Part shown: positions 35,601 to 44,865 of the stretch, piece by piece
How positions within the stretch are numbered: position 1 is the stretch's first letter
Layout of the letters: each line of letters opens with the position of its first letter
From: Bacteroidia bacterium
Lineage (GTDB): Bacteria > Bacteroidota > Bacteroidia > B-17B0 > Aurantibacillaceae
NCBI GenBank assembly: GCA_016787705.1
Contig: JAEUTP010000002.1
Span: forward strand, 248,001 to 312,000
Length of the DNA stretch: 64,000 nt
Direction: 5' to 3'
Translations under genes and position numbers: made by a program
The notes under the pieces: model-generated
Databases searched by the model: none
The model's input: the letters and a program-made list of their open reading frames with translations, nothing else
Told to the model about the DNA's origin: nothing

Positions 35601-36176
35601 TTATTTTTTAAAATTCTTATTAAAGCAATTACGGCACAAAGGTTCGTAACTCTCAGTTTCACCTAAAAGCACAAGACTTTCTTCGTTTGTTTTACGATGG
35701 CTTACATAAGCCAAATTACCACATTGCATACAAATAGCATGTACCTTTGTAACATATTCGGCGGTAGACATTAGATTTGGTATCGGTCCAAAAGGTTTCC
35801 CGGTATAATCAAGATCAAGTCCGGCCACAATAACCCTTATACCGCGGTCTGCAAGCTGATTACACACATATGGCAATTCGTTATCAAAAAACTGAGCTTC
35901 ATCAATACCAATAACATCCACATCTGTAGCCAATAGTAAAATGTTGGCGCTGGAAGGAACAGGTGTACTCATTATCTCAATGCCCTGGTGGCTTACCACT
36001 TTAAACTCGTCGTAACGTGTATCAACAGTGGGTTTAAAGATCTCAACCTTTTGTTTTGCAAATTGAGCCCGCTTCAGTCGCCTTATTAATTCTTCTGTTT
36101 TACCTGAGAACATACTTCCCACAATAACTTCAATCCATCCACGTTTGCGCTCGCTATTATTATTCTCTAAAAACAT
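35601..36176 (-). CDS. tdk: Thymidine kinase
   Basis: Phosphorylates thymidine to dTMP in the salvage path. 191 residues, type II (zinc-binding) thymidine kinase. P-loop [12 protein letters not shown] (about 19-30), [10 protein letters not shown] with the Walker-B Asp, a thymidine-binding lasso, and zinc ligands: CMQCG near 147 and a CRNC near 184. An N-terminal tail ([14 protein letters not shown]) precedes the P-loop strand. It lies nine bases before murF-alr on the same strand, so they may share a message, with the promoter between this gene and the divergent hypothetical gene at 36266. Confidence 0.93.
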   Translation of the reverse strand: MFLENNNSERKRGWIEVIVGSMFSGKTEELIRRLKRAQFAKQKVEIFKPTVDTRYDEFKVVSHQGIEIMSTPVPSSANILLLATDVDVIGIDEAQFFDNELPYVCNQLADRGIRVIVAGLDLDYTGKPFGPIPNLMSTAEYVTKVHAICMQCGNLAYVSHRKTNEESLVLLGETESYEPLCRNCFNKNFKK

Positions 36177-36265
36177 TGTTTAAAAGGCGTTAAAAACAAA
36201 ACTTAAAAGTAAGCTAAGATGTTGCAAAATCAAATTATATTTAATTATAAATATTCACAAAAAAG

Positions 36266-36853
36266 ATGTCGCTAGAGAAGGTTTTACATAAAATACAATC
36301 ACAGATCAATGATCTGACACCAAATCTGGAATTATTTGTAGATGAAACCATTCAGCCAACAGTAGATACCTGTGAAAAATTGCAGCAACAACTTGTTCAG
36401 CTACAGGAAAATCTTGCTGTTTACAAATACAATAAGATCAATAAAGAGATATCGCCCAGCTTTAGTATTCATGCCAAGGTGAGTGAAAAAGAATTACCAA
36501 AAGAAAAGGTAGAGGAAATTAAGAACGGTATTAAACTTACCATTACCGAAGAAAAACCTGAAATTTTTCAACCAAAGATTGAGTCGAAGGTAGAAGTAAA
36601 AACGGAGGAGGCAAATGAATCGAAGATCGTTTTACCGATGTTGATTGGCATTAATGACAAATTTCGTTTCATTAACGAATTATTTAAACAAAATAACTCA
36701 GAATATAATATTGCTATTGAACAGTTAAATACTTTAAAAAACTGGCGCGATACAGAAATTTACCTAAACAGCCTGAGAACTCTCTACGAATGGAAAGAAA
36801 ATAATGAAGTGGCCAATCATTTTTTTTCAATCGCTAAAAAACGTTTCAGTTAA
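36266..36853 (+). CDS. Conserved hypothetical protein, coiled-coil
   Basis: 195 residues, cytosolic, no signal or membrane segment. The N-terminal third has coiled-coil heptads (ETIQPTVDTCEKLQQQLVQL), a basic/acidic middle follows, and the C-terminal third (about 130-195) is a compact helical domain with NDKFRFINELFKQNNSEYNIA and LRTLYEWKENNEVANHF. The C-terminal part looks like a short domain seen in other Bacteroidota hypotheticals; I do not know a function. The stop shares one base with the M28 peptidase start (TAATG), so the two are translationally coupled. Divergent from tdk. Confidence 0.55.
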   Translation: MSLEKVLHKIQSQINDLTPNLELFVDETIQPTVDTCEKLQQQLVQLQENLAVYKYNKINKEISPSFSIHAKVSEKELPKEKVEEIKNGIKLTITEEKPEIFQPKIESKVEVKTEEANESKIVLPMLIGINDKFRFINELFKQNNSEYNIAIEQLNTLKNWRDTEIYLNSLRTLYEWKENNEVANHFFSIAKKRFS

Positions 36854-38001
36854 TGAAGTTCCGTTCCCTTATCTATTTATTTACATTTACTTATTGCGTT
36901 TCCTTTTCACAGGATACAACTTACACCCGCGAGGTTATAAAATATTTAACATCTAAAAAATGTTTTGGCCGGGGATATGTAAATAATGGTTTAGATGTGG
37001 CAGCTAAATATATTGCAGGTGAATTAAAAGCCAATAAGGCAGAGCCTTTTTTTACCACAGGTTATTTTCAATGGTTTGATTTTAATGTAAATACTTTTCC
37101 GGCAAAAGTAAATATTAAGATAAATAACAAATTATTAAAGCCGGGCACAGATTATATAATAAGTCCTGAAAGCGGCACTGTTAAGGGCAAATACACGCTC
37201 TTAAAAAAAGACTCCGTTACTTATGTTGCCAATAATATGGCATTACCTATAAGTATAAAAATCAAAAAAAAACTAACTTATAGCGTTGCCACAAATTCTG
37301 TTGCCGGTTGTACGATCGAGCTCCTGCAAACATCTGCACCCACTGATATTAAAAATATGGATGTAACTATTGAAAGTAAAGTGTTGACAAAGTTCATCAA
37401 TAAAAATATTTGCGCTTTTATTCCCGGAAAAATAAATAACGATACCATGATGGTTTTTTCTTCGCATTATGATCATTTGGGCGGCATGGGTAAAGCCACC
37501 TATTTTCCTGGCGCAAACGATAATGCCAGTGGTGTAAGCATGTTGTTAAATTTGGTAAAGTATTATCAAAAAAATCCACCAAAATATAAAACCATATTCA
37601 TCTTTTTTGCAGGAGAAGAAGCGGGCTTATTAGGCTCACATTATTTTGTTGAAAGTAAAGTGATGGATCTTACGAAAATAAAATTTTTAGTGAACCTTGA
37701 TCTTTTAGGAACGGGCGACGATGGCATTATGGTTGTGAACGGTTATACATTTGAAAAACAATTTTCTTTATTAGAGAGTATCAATAAAGAAAAACAATTA
37801 TTAAAAGAGATAAAAAGACGTGGCAAGGCCTCAAACAGCGATCATTACTGGTTTTCAGAAGCCGGTGTGCCTTGTTTTTTCATTTACACTATGGGTGGTA
37901 TCAAAGCTTATCATGACGTATTTGATGTTGCAAAAACATTACCGCTTACCGATTATGTAGATGTGTTTAAGTTGATAACTGAGTTTGTGGAGAAGCTATG
38001 A
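36853..38001 (+). CDS. M28-family zinc metallopeptidase, exported
   Basis: 382 residues. The signal peptide MKFRSLIYLFTFTYCVSFSQ ends near residue 20. The catalytic domain (about 185-382) has the M28 motifs: FSSHYDHLGGMG (first zinc His), FPGANDNASGVSML (bridging Asp), FFAGEEAGLLGSHYF with catalytic Glu-Glu, VNLDLLGTGDDG, and the C-terminal GGIKAYHDVFD His. Family members are aminopeptidases or glutaminyl cyclase relatives in the envelope. The part at 25-180 looks like the protease-associated insert. It overlaps the upstream coiled-coil gene by one base. A repeat overlaps its stop codon. Confidence 0.87.
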   Translation: MKFRSLIYLFTFTYCVSFSQDTTYTREVIKYLTSKKCFGRGYVNNGLDVAAKYIAGELKANKAEPFFTTGYFQWFDFNVNTFPAKVNIKINNKLLKPGTDYIISPESGTVKGKYTLLKKDSVTYVANNMALPISIKIKKKLTYSVATNSVAGCTIELLQTSAPTDIKNMDVTIESKVLTKFINKNICAFIPGKINNDTMMVFSSHYDHLGGMGKATYFPGANDNASGVSMLLNLVKYYQKNPPKYKTIFIFFAGEEAGLLGSHYFVESKVMDLTKIKFLVNLDLLGTGDDGIMVVNGYTFEKQFSLLESINKEKQLLKEIKRRGKASNSDHYWFSEAGVPCFFIYTMGGIKAYHDVFDVAKTLPLTDYVDVFKLITEFVEKL

Positions 38002-38097
38002 CACTGCCATATCGAGCAGAGTCGAGGCACAGTCCGCTTCTTGCAAACGCACTATCGCTCTCAAAGCTTCGTCGCTTTGCAGTGCTCGAAGTGACAA
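37999..38097. repeat. GC-rich intergenic repeat overlapping M28 stop codon
   Basis: A 99-base segment, richer in GC than its surroundings. It starts TGACACTGCC and ends CTCGAAGTGACA, roughly inverted ends with shared TCGAGC motifs (ATATCGAGCAGAGTCGAG near the start). Inside is a CAAAGC/GCTTTG hairpin at 38062-38079. The M28 stop TGA lies in its first three bases. It resembles the TCGAG-rich palindromic repeats I know from Bacteroidota intergenic DNA. Confidence 0.55.
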
Positions 38098-38111
38098 TCA
38101 TTTATTAAAAT

Positions 38112-38687
38112 CTATTTACGATAAAAATTCATTGTATCAATTTCTTCCCACACTTTTGGATGAAGAAAAAAACGAACATCTTTTTTTTCTTTAATTGAAT
38201 CGCGGATAAATGTTGATGAAATATCCATTAACGGCGCCTTTGTAATATGAACATGCGAATGCGTATCAAATTCGCTTGGCATGCAGCCCGGACGAGGATA
38301 TACGTAAATATGGTGGCGCTTAAGTATCTCTTCGTAGTTTTTCCATTTATTAAACGACTGCAGATTATCCTGCCCCATAATTAAACTAAATTGATGCTCA
38401 GGATATTTTTCCTTTAACCGGGCTAATGTATTAATAGTATAAGAAGGCTGCGGAAGATCAAACTCAAAATTACTACCTTTTATATTTGGATGAAAATCAA
38501 GTGCTAAGTTCACTAAATGCAAACGATCATTTTGATTTAATAATTGATTTTTATTTTTTAAAGGGTTATGAGGGCTCACAACTAACCAAACTTGTTGAAT
38601 ATCGGTTGAATTGAACATATAATTAGCCAAAGCTAAATGCCCAATATGAACGGGATTGAACGAACCAAAAAACAAACCAATATGCAT
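38112..38687 (-). CDS. nadD: Nicotinate-nucleotide adenylyltransferase
   Basis: Adenylylates nicotinate mononucleotide in NAD synthesis. 191 residues, normal length. Nucleotidyltransferase signature FFGSFNPVHIGH (6-17) with His14 and His17, LVVSPHNPLKNK, FSLIMGQDNLQSFNKW (substrate loop) and the C-terminal ISSTFIRDSI motif. The gene is transcribed alone, convergent with the M28 gene across the repeat, and divergent from the metzincin-like gene. Its start is close to that gene's, with about 36 bases between. Confidence 0.93.
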   Translation of the reverse strand: MHIGLFFGSFNPVHIGHLALANYMFNSTDIQQVWLVVSPHNPLKNKNQLLNQNDRLHLVNLALDFHPNIKGSNFEFDLPQPSYTINTLARLKEKYPEHQFSLIMGQDNLQSFNKWKNYEEILKRHHIYVYPRPGCMPSEFDTHSHVHITKAPLMDISSTFIRDSIKEKKDVRFFLHPKVWEEIDTMNFYRK

Positions 38688-38723
38688 AGTATAAAATTAC
38701 TGCTTATTTTTTAATTTTATGAA

Positions 38724-39368
38724 ATGTTATTTTTAACCAGGAAGGAAAATTCCATTCATCTTTATTTTGAAATACTTCTCATCAATAAATCTGCTGGTAA
38801 TGTAAACCTCTTTATTCTTGCCGCTGCAATAAAAAAACAAATAGAAGCCGTTTACAAAGGCAAATTTGGTAGGTTTGAATTAACAACTGTTGTTACGGTT
38901 AAACCAATTTATAAACATCAACTAAAGATGTTGCATAATAAATTAGTTATTGCCGTGAGCGAATATGTTACAAATGATAATATTGCAGAAGCAGATTTCG
39001 GAGGCCTGCTCATTAAACTTAACCTAAAATACATTGAATCTATTATTTCAGGAAACAATAAAAGAACTGTTCCTCATGAATTAGGTCATATACTTGGGTT
39101 AGATCATCCACACGCAAACGCTGCTTTTGAATCGGTTAACCTAAAAGCCTCACTACTTGAACAAGTAATGAGTAACGAAGAAAGAACAACAAATTTAATG
39201 TGCCAGGGCTGGTATGTTCAAAAGGCTGGCATCGAATTAAACAGTGCTTTAAATTTAACCGAAGGACAAGTAAAATTAATTTACGAAAATTATAACTCAA
39301 AAAAACTTAACAGGAATTACAATATAGTTAAAGGCTTTTTTAATTATAAATGGGTTGGAAAGATCTGA
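38724..39368 (+). CDS. Small metzincin-like zinc metallopeptidase homologue
   Basis: 214 residues. HELGHILGLDHPH (118-130) gives the HExxHxxGxxH zinc site, and TTNLMCQG about 40 residues later supplies the Met-turn, so it is metzincin-like (matrixin/reprolysin style). No signal peptide, membrane helix or prodomain is visible, which is unusual for a family that is mostly secreted. I did not find a better upstream start; the ATG at 38724 follows nadD divergently. The N-terminal half (about 20-110) has alternating strand and helix (NLFILAAAIKKQIEAVY; LTTVVTVKPIYK). Substrate unknown. Its stop faces the T9SS cargo stop with a five-base gap. Confidence 0.7.
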   Translation: MLFLTRKENSIHLYFEILLINKSAGNVNLFILAAAIKKQIEAVYKGKFGRFELTTVVTVKPIYKHQLKMLHNKLVIAVSEYVTNDNIAEADFGGLLIKLNLKYIESIISGNNKRTVPHELGHILGLDHPHANAAFESVNLKASLLEQVMSNEERTTNLMCQGWYVQKAGIELNSALNLTEGQVKLIYENYNSKKLNRNYNIVKGFFNYKWVGKI

Positions 39369-39373
39369 AAAAA

Positions 39374-41584
39374 TTAAAGCTTAATAAGTTTATTTTTATA
39401 AACAGTAAAATCTTCTGTGATCACATTAATAAAGAAAATACCTTTTGGCAGTTCTGATAAATTAAGATGAGTGGTCTTAGTTTCGCTATCAATATGTATA
39501 TTTTGTTTGAGTACGTATTTTTTACCCATTACATCGTACAATTCAATATTTACTGTTTTACCAATAAAGTTATTCGATAATTCAATATCCAGATCGGTTG
39601 ATGCAGGATTAGGAACCACCTTTACTTCCAACACTTCTTCAATAATATCAACGGTTATTACTTTGCTGAATTTTTCTTTATCACCAACATCAAATTGTTT
39701 TAATCGGTAATAATTAGTGCCTTTTTTATTTGGCGCATAATCTTTTGCATTATAATCTTTTTGCGAATAACTGTTCAAAGACGCCTTAACTTTTTCAACC
39801 AAAACATAATCAATACCGTTTGCCGATCGTTCTACAGTAAAGTATTCTGTATTTTTCTCAGTTGCGGTACTCCATTTTAAATTTGTGTAATTGCCATTAT
39901 ATATTGCGGTATAATCTTTTAATTCAATTGGTAAAACGCAGTTATTTGTAATGGTAAAGGTAGCTACCCTGCTCACGCCACAAGCATCTGTTACATTACA
40001 GGTAAACACTGTACTGCCCGGTGCAGTTGGCATATAATTTAATGTTGACGATGTGGCACCGTTGCTCCATAAATAAGTATAACCCGGTACACCACTTGTA
40101 ACAGCGGGGTTCATGTTTGTGCTTGCGTAACAAGTTGCGGCTTGTGTTGTAGCTCCGTTTCCACTTGCAGTATTACCCAAAGTTTGAAGATCATTTCCAA
40201 GCAATGTCATAGTCCATGCAGAGTTAGCGCCTATAAATAAATTAGAGCAGGCAGCACCCGCAAACCTATCATAAAAACGCATGGTAAAAGTGAGGTTACC
40301 TGAGCATGCTGCTATTGGAGATATACAGGATGTAAGATCTGTTCCGGTAGCTACGTTAGCACCATTACATGCACCTGCGGTAGCAACGTTACAAAACCAG
40401 AAAAAACCAGCACCTGCCGGACTCCTGCAGGCACCATGTAAAAAATCAATAGCGCCTTCATTTCTAACAGCGCCGTTTTGCGCAATATAATTGAAAGACC
40501 ATGTAACTCCATTTATAGTACAATTTGGCGGTCTTGCTACCGTTAAATTATAAGAACAAAAGCCAACAAACGTACCACTGTTATTTAAACCAGAGCCTGT
40601 AATAGAGGCCTGAGCTAGTGTGCCAGCATTAGTTACAGCAGGATCTATTGAAAGAGGATATTTTGTAGCCGTATCATTTAACCAGGTTGAATTGGTAAGC
40701 ATCTCAAGTGTATTAGAGATCATTCTGTAATAAAGTGGTATATAATTGCCACGATTGCTGCTCGCAACAAGACCCTGCAATATTGCAAAGTTCTTATTGT
40801 TTGGTGCGTTGATAAATAAATTTCCATTTACTTTACCGTCTACATCTGGTGGCGTAGAAAAATTATAAGCAGGTGCAAAGTTTGAATTCAAATCATCAGA
40901 TACAATTAACCAACCTTTAACAGGAACAGTTTGTGCTGCTTTAATAATAAAAGATGTTTTAAAACTTCCTTCCATTACTCTTGCTTCAAAATCGATGTTT
41001 GGAAAAATATCGGTCACAAAAACTCCTTCTTTGCCAATACTAACATGACTCCAGTCTGCAAGCGCCAATGTAGATTTCACATTTAAAGAATCCTGGAAGA
41101 TCAACTTCATATTTCTGGCAAACTCAAAACGGTTGCCATCATAATTAATTACCAACTTTTTATTCCCTGCGTCTACGTAAGTTGGCACCGGTTGTTTTAA
41201 TGAAGCAAAAACATCTGATTGCGAGGTAGGATAGAGATAATAATCTATTTCGCGGTAATACCCATTACTATCTACATAATTAATTTTATTGTAGCCTGTT
41301 TGGCTGTATATTTTTGTACCCTCCACATATTCACGTGCATAATCTGTACGTTTATGAATTAGTTCTACACATTGATCGCAAGGTGCATTTAGTGGTAAAA
41401 CACCATATTCAGGATTATTTTGATATGAAGCAGGGGTTTGATTGCTAAGCTGTGTAGTAATATTACTTTGAACAGGTACAGCAAATGAAGAATAATTAGG
41501 AGCAACTGCAACCATGGCATTATTTTGTGAATGCATGCTTGCGCTAAAAAAAAGATAAAATAAAATAATAAAACTCTTTTTCAT
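39374..41584 (-). CDS. T9SS type A cargo protein with C-terminal sorting domain
   Basis: 736 residues. The signal peptide MKKSFIILFYLFFSASMHSQ is clear. The middle is beta-rich with GVFVTDIFPNIDFEARV and, near 500-550, the immunoglobulin-like block VTSGVPGYTYLWSNGAT. Residues about 655-736 form a type A C-terminal sorting domain: VVPNPASTDLDIEL, NIELYDVMGKK and the terminal PKGIFFINVITED...NKLIKL ending in a basic residue. Proteins with this tag are sent out through T9SS and then attached or released; the role of the body is unknown. No enzyme motif was found. Confidence 0.82.
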   Translation of the reverse strand: MKKSFIILFYLFFSASMHSQNNAMVAVAPNYSSFAVPVQSNITTQLSNQTPASYQNNPEYGVLPLNAPCDQCVELIHKRTDYAREYVEGTKIYSQTGYNKINYVDSNGYYREIDYYLYPTSQSDVFASLKQPVPTYVDAGNKKLVINYDGNRFEFARNMKLIFQDSLNVKSTLALADWSHVSIGKEGVFVTDIFPNIDFEARVMEGSFKTSFIIKAAQTVPVKGWLIVSDDLNSNFAPAYNFSTPPDVDGKVNGNLFINAPNNKNFAILQGLVASSNRGNYIPLYYRMISNTLEMLTNSTWLNDTATKYPLSIDPAVTNAGTLAQASITGSGLNNSGTFVGFCSYNLTVARPPNCTINGVTWSFNYIAQNGAVRNEGAIDFLHGACRSPAGAGFFWFCNVATAGACNGANVATGTDLTSCISPIAACSGNLTFTMRFYDRFAGAACSNLFIGANSAWTMTLLGNDLQTLGNTASGNGATTQAATCYASTNMNPAVTSGVPGYTYLWSNGATSSTLNYMPTAPGSTVFTCNVTDACGVSRVATFTITNNCVLPIELKDYTAIYNGNYTNLKWSTATEKNTEYFTVERSANGIDYVLVEKVKASLNSYSQKDYNAKDYAPNKKGTNYYRLKQFDVGDKEKFSKVITVDIIEEVLEVKVVPNPASTDLDIELSNNFIGKTVNIELYDVMGKKYVLKQNIHIDSETKTTHLNLSELPKGIFFINVITEDFTVYKNKLIKL

Positions 41585-41711
41585 CTGTGTTTTCTGTCTA
41601 TAAAGTTTTTATTAACTATTTATGATGGAAGTTAACGAAATTAGATTTAAATATGAAATTCTCTCCTAAAAAATTTAGGTTTTTTACTCATTAAATCAGT
41701 AATTTTAGCCT

Positions 41712-42776
41712 GTGAACCCTGTTTTTAACAATTTAAATAGTTTTTTACTGAGAAAAGCAGTGGGAAAAGATAGTTCTTTTGAGCTTTATCAGCTTATTGA
41801 AAGTAATGAATTTAAAGCAGACTCCTTTGTTCTTTTACCTTATCAAAATCCGCAAACACAAAAACCTCAACCCGTTTTCTATAAGATAGGTCAAAAGACA
41901 GAAATTGAAATTGATCAGAAATTCAAAGAACAAGATCAATTTTTTTTAAAAGCACGAACATCAAAAGAAAGATACATTCAAAATTTAATTGCGTTAAAAG
42001 AACATATACAACAGGGCAATATTTACGAGATCAATTACTGCATTGAATTTTTTGCAGATGATGTGGAAATAAATCCTGTTAACGTTTTCTTAAAACTAAA
42101 TGAATTAAGCAAAGCGCCTTATTCAGCTCTGGTAAAATTAAATGATGAGTATATTATAAGTGCAAGTCCCGAATTATTTTTAAAAAAAGAAGGAAATACA
42201 CTTTACACAAAACCCATTAAAGGCACTGCTAAACGCGGTAAGACAAAAGAAGAAGATGAAGCCTTAAAGAATGTGTTATACAACAATTTAAAAGAACGCA
42301 CCGAAAATGTAATGGCTGTAGATGTTGCAAGAAATGATCTTTCTATTATTGCAAAAAAAGGAAGTGTACATGTAAATAAATTATACAACATTGAAAGTTT
42401 TGAAACGGTACACCAAATGGTAAGCACAGTGAGTTGCGAATTAAAAGAAAATACAACATTCGAAAAAATAATTGAAGCTACCTTTCCGATGGCTAGTATG
42501 ACGGGAGCGCCCAAGTTAAAGGCCATGCAGCTGATAGATGAATTTGAGGATTTTGAAAGAAACAATTATTCAGGAACAATGGGATTGACTGATGATAACG
42601 AGGATTTTACTTTGGCGGTTAACATCCGCAGTATTTTTTACAACCAAAAAACAAAACGTTTATCTATTGCCGTTGGCAGTGCAATTACTTATTTATGCGA
42701 ACCTGAAAAAGAGTACGATGAATGTTTGTTGAAAGCGAGTGCTTTGTTGAAGGCTTTAGGTGCGAAGATAAATTAA
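41712..42776 (+). CDS. pabB: Aminodeoxychorismate synthase component I-like (chorismate-binding)
   Basis: 354 residues from a GTG start. The whole length is the chorismate-utilising enzyme fold of PabB/TrpE. Motifs: GNIYEINYCIEF, KPIKGTAKRGKTKEEDE (loop with the catalytic Lys), NVMAVDVARNDLS, FPMASMTGAPKLKAM and YSGTMGLTDDNEDFTLAV. It is shorter than most TrpE (about 500) and lacks the tryptophan-binding N-terminal part, and no glutamine amidotransferase is fused, so PabB is favoured: 4-amino-4-deoxychorismate for folate. No amidotransferase or aminodeoxychorismate lyase gene lies next to it. Candidate GTG start; an earlier start was not seen. Confidence 0.82.
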   Translation: MNPVFNNLNSFLLRKAVGKDSSFELYQLIESNEFKADSFVLLPYQNPQTQKPQPVFYKIGQKTEIEIDQKFKEQDQFFLKARTSKERYIQNLIALKEHIQQGNIYEINYCIEFFADDVEINPVNVFLKLNELSKAPYSALVKLNDEYIISASPELFLKKEGNTLYTKPIKGTAKRGKTKEEDEALKNVLYNNLKERTENVMAVDVARNDLSIIAKKGSVHVNKLYNIESFETVHQMVSTVSCELKENTTFEKIIEATFPMASMTGAPKLKAMQLIDEFEDFERNNYSGTMGLTDDNEDFTLAVNIRSIFYNQKTKRLSIAVGSAITYLCEPEKEYDECLLKASALLKALGAKIN

Positions 42777-42810
42777 GGTCAAAACCCTCAGTGTTTAGTT
42801 CTAAAAGAAA

Positions 42811-44649
42811 TCAATTATTAATATCATCGCCCCTTAGTTCCCTAAAGCGTTTGCGGGCTTCTACAGTATAAATGCTGCCGGGGTATTTGGTCAATACATC
42901 CTGATAAGCAGCTTTGGCTTTTTCTTTATCGTTTATTTTTTTCTCATACAACTCTGCTAATTTAAATTGCGCGTCATCGCCGTACAATTCGGTTCCAAAA
43001 TACTCTATAATATTTTTATACATGGCTTCCGCTTCTGCATATTTTCCTAACGAGGTATAAATTTGTGCTTTACTGTAATTAATATCATCACCCAGCGTAT
43101 TTGTATTAAATAAAACATTAATACTATCCATTCGCGCAATGGCTTCAGCAAATTTATGTTGTACTACCATTAACTCCGCGCTGGCGTATAAGCGCAAAGG
43201 CATATCGTTAGTATCTACTCCAATGGCATCTGTAATTATTAAAGAAAGATTTAAGGCATCATTCGCAATTAATTTTGTAGTGGCTCCTTTCAATACATCG
43301 GCCTGTGTTTTTGCCCATGGAAAATCGCCTGCATAAAAGCTCAGCTTAGCATTCCGGAATTTTGCTTCCTGCCCTATTGCTTCGTATTTAAAATCTTTTT
43401 CTACCTGTGAGTATAATAAAGATGCTTCCCAGATCTCGCCGGTAAGCATATAGATATCACCCAACAAAATTTTAAATTCTGCTTTTGCTGTATTTTCCAT
43501 ACCAGGCTGTGCAATAAAATTCTGCAATAATAAAATAGCATCGCTTGTTTTATTTAAGTAAAAAGCTTTTATATTGGCAAGGTTCTTTACGATTGGTCCG
43601 CTTAGTGATGTTTGTTTGTATTTTTCAAAACCACTTGCCAGTTTTTGTTCGAGAGCAGCTAATTCTTCTTTTGTGGGTTGCGTTTTTAGTGTAACAGCTA
43701 AATACTCTACATTCATGCCATCAATAATAGCTGCATCGTAATACAAATTGTTTTGACCTTTTTCAATAATATAATCGTAACAACGTTTCGCGGCTTCCCA
43801 TTGTTGATTGGAAGTACAAATTTTTGCCAATTCAAAAATACGGTTACCATCTTCTTTTAAGCGCTTATCTAAAGCTTTTGATTGAACAAAGGCCCCATCA
43901 AAATCTTTTTGTTGCTTTTGAATAAAAATTAAAAATTCAGATAAAATTATTTTATCGGGGCTTTTTTGAATGCGTTTTTGAAGTTCCTGTTTTAATAATG
44001 GATTATTTATTCCGCCTTCGGTATCATCATAACCTAATGAATTTTGAAGATTACCCTGCACCGCTTGTATCTCACTATCCCTAAACTCTAAAGCATCCAG
44101 GTATTCATTGATCATGGATTTAAGATCGTTCTTTTGTTTATAAACATCGGCGCGCTCATAAAAATAAGGATAATCGGGCGTGATCTTTCTTCCTTTATTA
44201 TACACTTCAATGGCGTAATCATACAAACCATCTTCAGTAAAAGCAGTTGCTACATTTTGAATAAACGGCTGCACGGCTAATAATTCTTTTACCGCTTTAT
44301 CGTATGCTTCTTTTTCTTTTTTCTCTTCGCCTTGTATCTTATAAATTCTTCCTAAATAAACATACAGATAAACATTATTTTTATTTTGCTTTAGCTGTCG
44401 TTTTGTAATTTTTTCTGCTTTGGAAAGATCTTTTGCACCTAATAAACTTTTAAAATAATAGGCGTACCATGCTTCGGGATTGGCATCATACAGATCTTCA
44501 AAATACGCATTGGCTTTTTCATATTCTTTTTGCTCATAATATTGAAGCGCCAATTTATCGGCATTATTGGTTGGTTTTTGAGCATGAAGACTTGTCTGCG
44601 CAAAAAGCACAACTATGATTAAAAAAAGAACCCTTTTATAAAAAATCAT
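42811..44649 (-). CDS. Exported tetratricopeptide-repeat protein
   Basis: 612 residues with a signal peptide (MIFYKRVLFLIIVVLFAQTSLHAQ). TPR pairs run through nearly all the mature protein: ADKLALQYYEQKEYEKANAYF (33-53), PYFYERADVYKQKNDLKSM, and near the C-terminus DAQFKLAELYEKKINDKEKA and ISMINK-free repeats of the same period. The final YPGSIYTVEARKRFRELRG resembles the last TPR of YbgF/BamD-type proteins. TPR proteins in the envelope act as scaffolds; no partner can be named. Single gene, convergent with pabB. Confidence 0.8.
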   Translation of the reverse strand: MIFYKRVLFLIIVVLFAQTSLHAQKPTNNADKLALQYYEQKEYEKANAYFEDLYDANPEAWYAYYFKSLLGAKDLSKAEKITKRQLKQNKNNVYLYVYLGRIYKIQGEEKKEKEAYDKAVKELLAVQPFIQNVATAFTEDGLYDYAIEVYNKGRKITPDYPYFYERADVYKQKNDLKSMINEYLDALEFRDSEIQAVQGNLQNSLGYDDTEGGINNPLLKQELQKRIQKSPDKIILSEFLIFIQKQQKDFDGAFVQSKALDKRLKEDGNRIFELAKICTSNQQWEAAKRCYDYIIEKGQNNLYYDAAIIDGMNVEYLAVTLKTQPTKEELAALEQKLASGFEKYKQTSLSGPIVKNLANIKAFYLNKTSDAILLLQNFIAQPGMENTAKAEFKILLGDIYMLTGEIWEASLLYSQVEKDFKYEAIGQEAKFRNAKLSFYAGDFPWAKTQADVLKGATTKLIANDALNLSLIITDAIGVDTNDMPLRLYASAELMVVQHKFAEAIARMDSINVLFNTNTLGDDINYSKAQIYTSLGKYAEAEAMYKNIIEYFGTELYGDDAQFKLAELYEKKINDKEKAKAAYQDVLTKYPGSIYTVEARKRFRELRGDDINN

Positions 44650-44763
44650 TTGCTTAATCCCTCTAACTCCCTTTCACAAATGGGGAATTATAACTATAAA
44701 TATACAACCAAAGATCTGTTTTATAAAGTGCAAACAGGGATTTTGAGATTTTTTCACAAATAA

Positions 44764-44791
44764 AAAACACGGACATTTCTATCCGTGTTTT
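44764..44791 (-). terminator. Rho-independent terminator after Ig-like lipoprotein gene
   Basis: AAAACACGGA at 44764-44773 pairs with TCCGTGTTTT at 44782-44791 (10 bp, loop of 8), flanked by A and T runs on both sides, so it can work on either strand. On the minus strand it lies 75 bases after the stop at 44866, past the structured element at 44802-44854. Confidence 0.8.
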
Positions 44792-44801
44792 ATATCTTCC
44801 G

Positions 44802-44854
44802 CCGCGAGCACACCGGCACCACTCAACATGTACCGGTGTTTTAACAGCTCCCGG
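44802..44854 (-). other. GC-rich nested hairpin in the 3' tail of the Ig-like gene
   Basis: On the minus strand CCGGGAGC pairs with GCTCGCGG (7 of 8) as an outer stem; inside it ACACCGG pairs perfectly with CCGGTGT. GC content is well above the neighbourhood. It is followed, after 10 bases, by the terminator at 44764-44791. It could be a structured 3' end or a small RNA. No known RNA family was recognised. Confidence 0.5.
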
Positions 44855-44865
44855 CTACCCATATT

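Noticed and set aside
37999..38194. Plus-strand ORF across the repeat after the M28 gene
   Set aside because: It is composed of repeat sequence and the antisense of nadD.
44783..44863. Small minus-strand ORF of 27 codons through the GC-rich hairpin
   Set aside because: It overlaps a strong nested hairpin and part of a terminator, has no leader and no known family; structure is the simpler reading.
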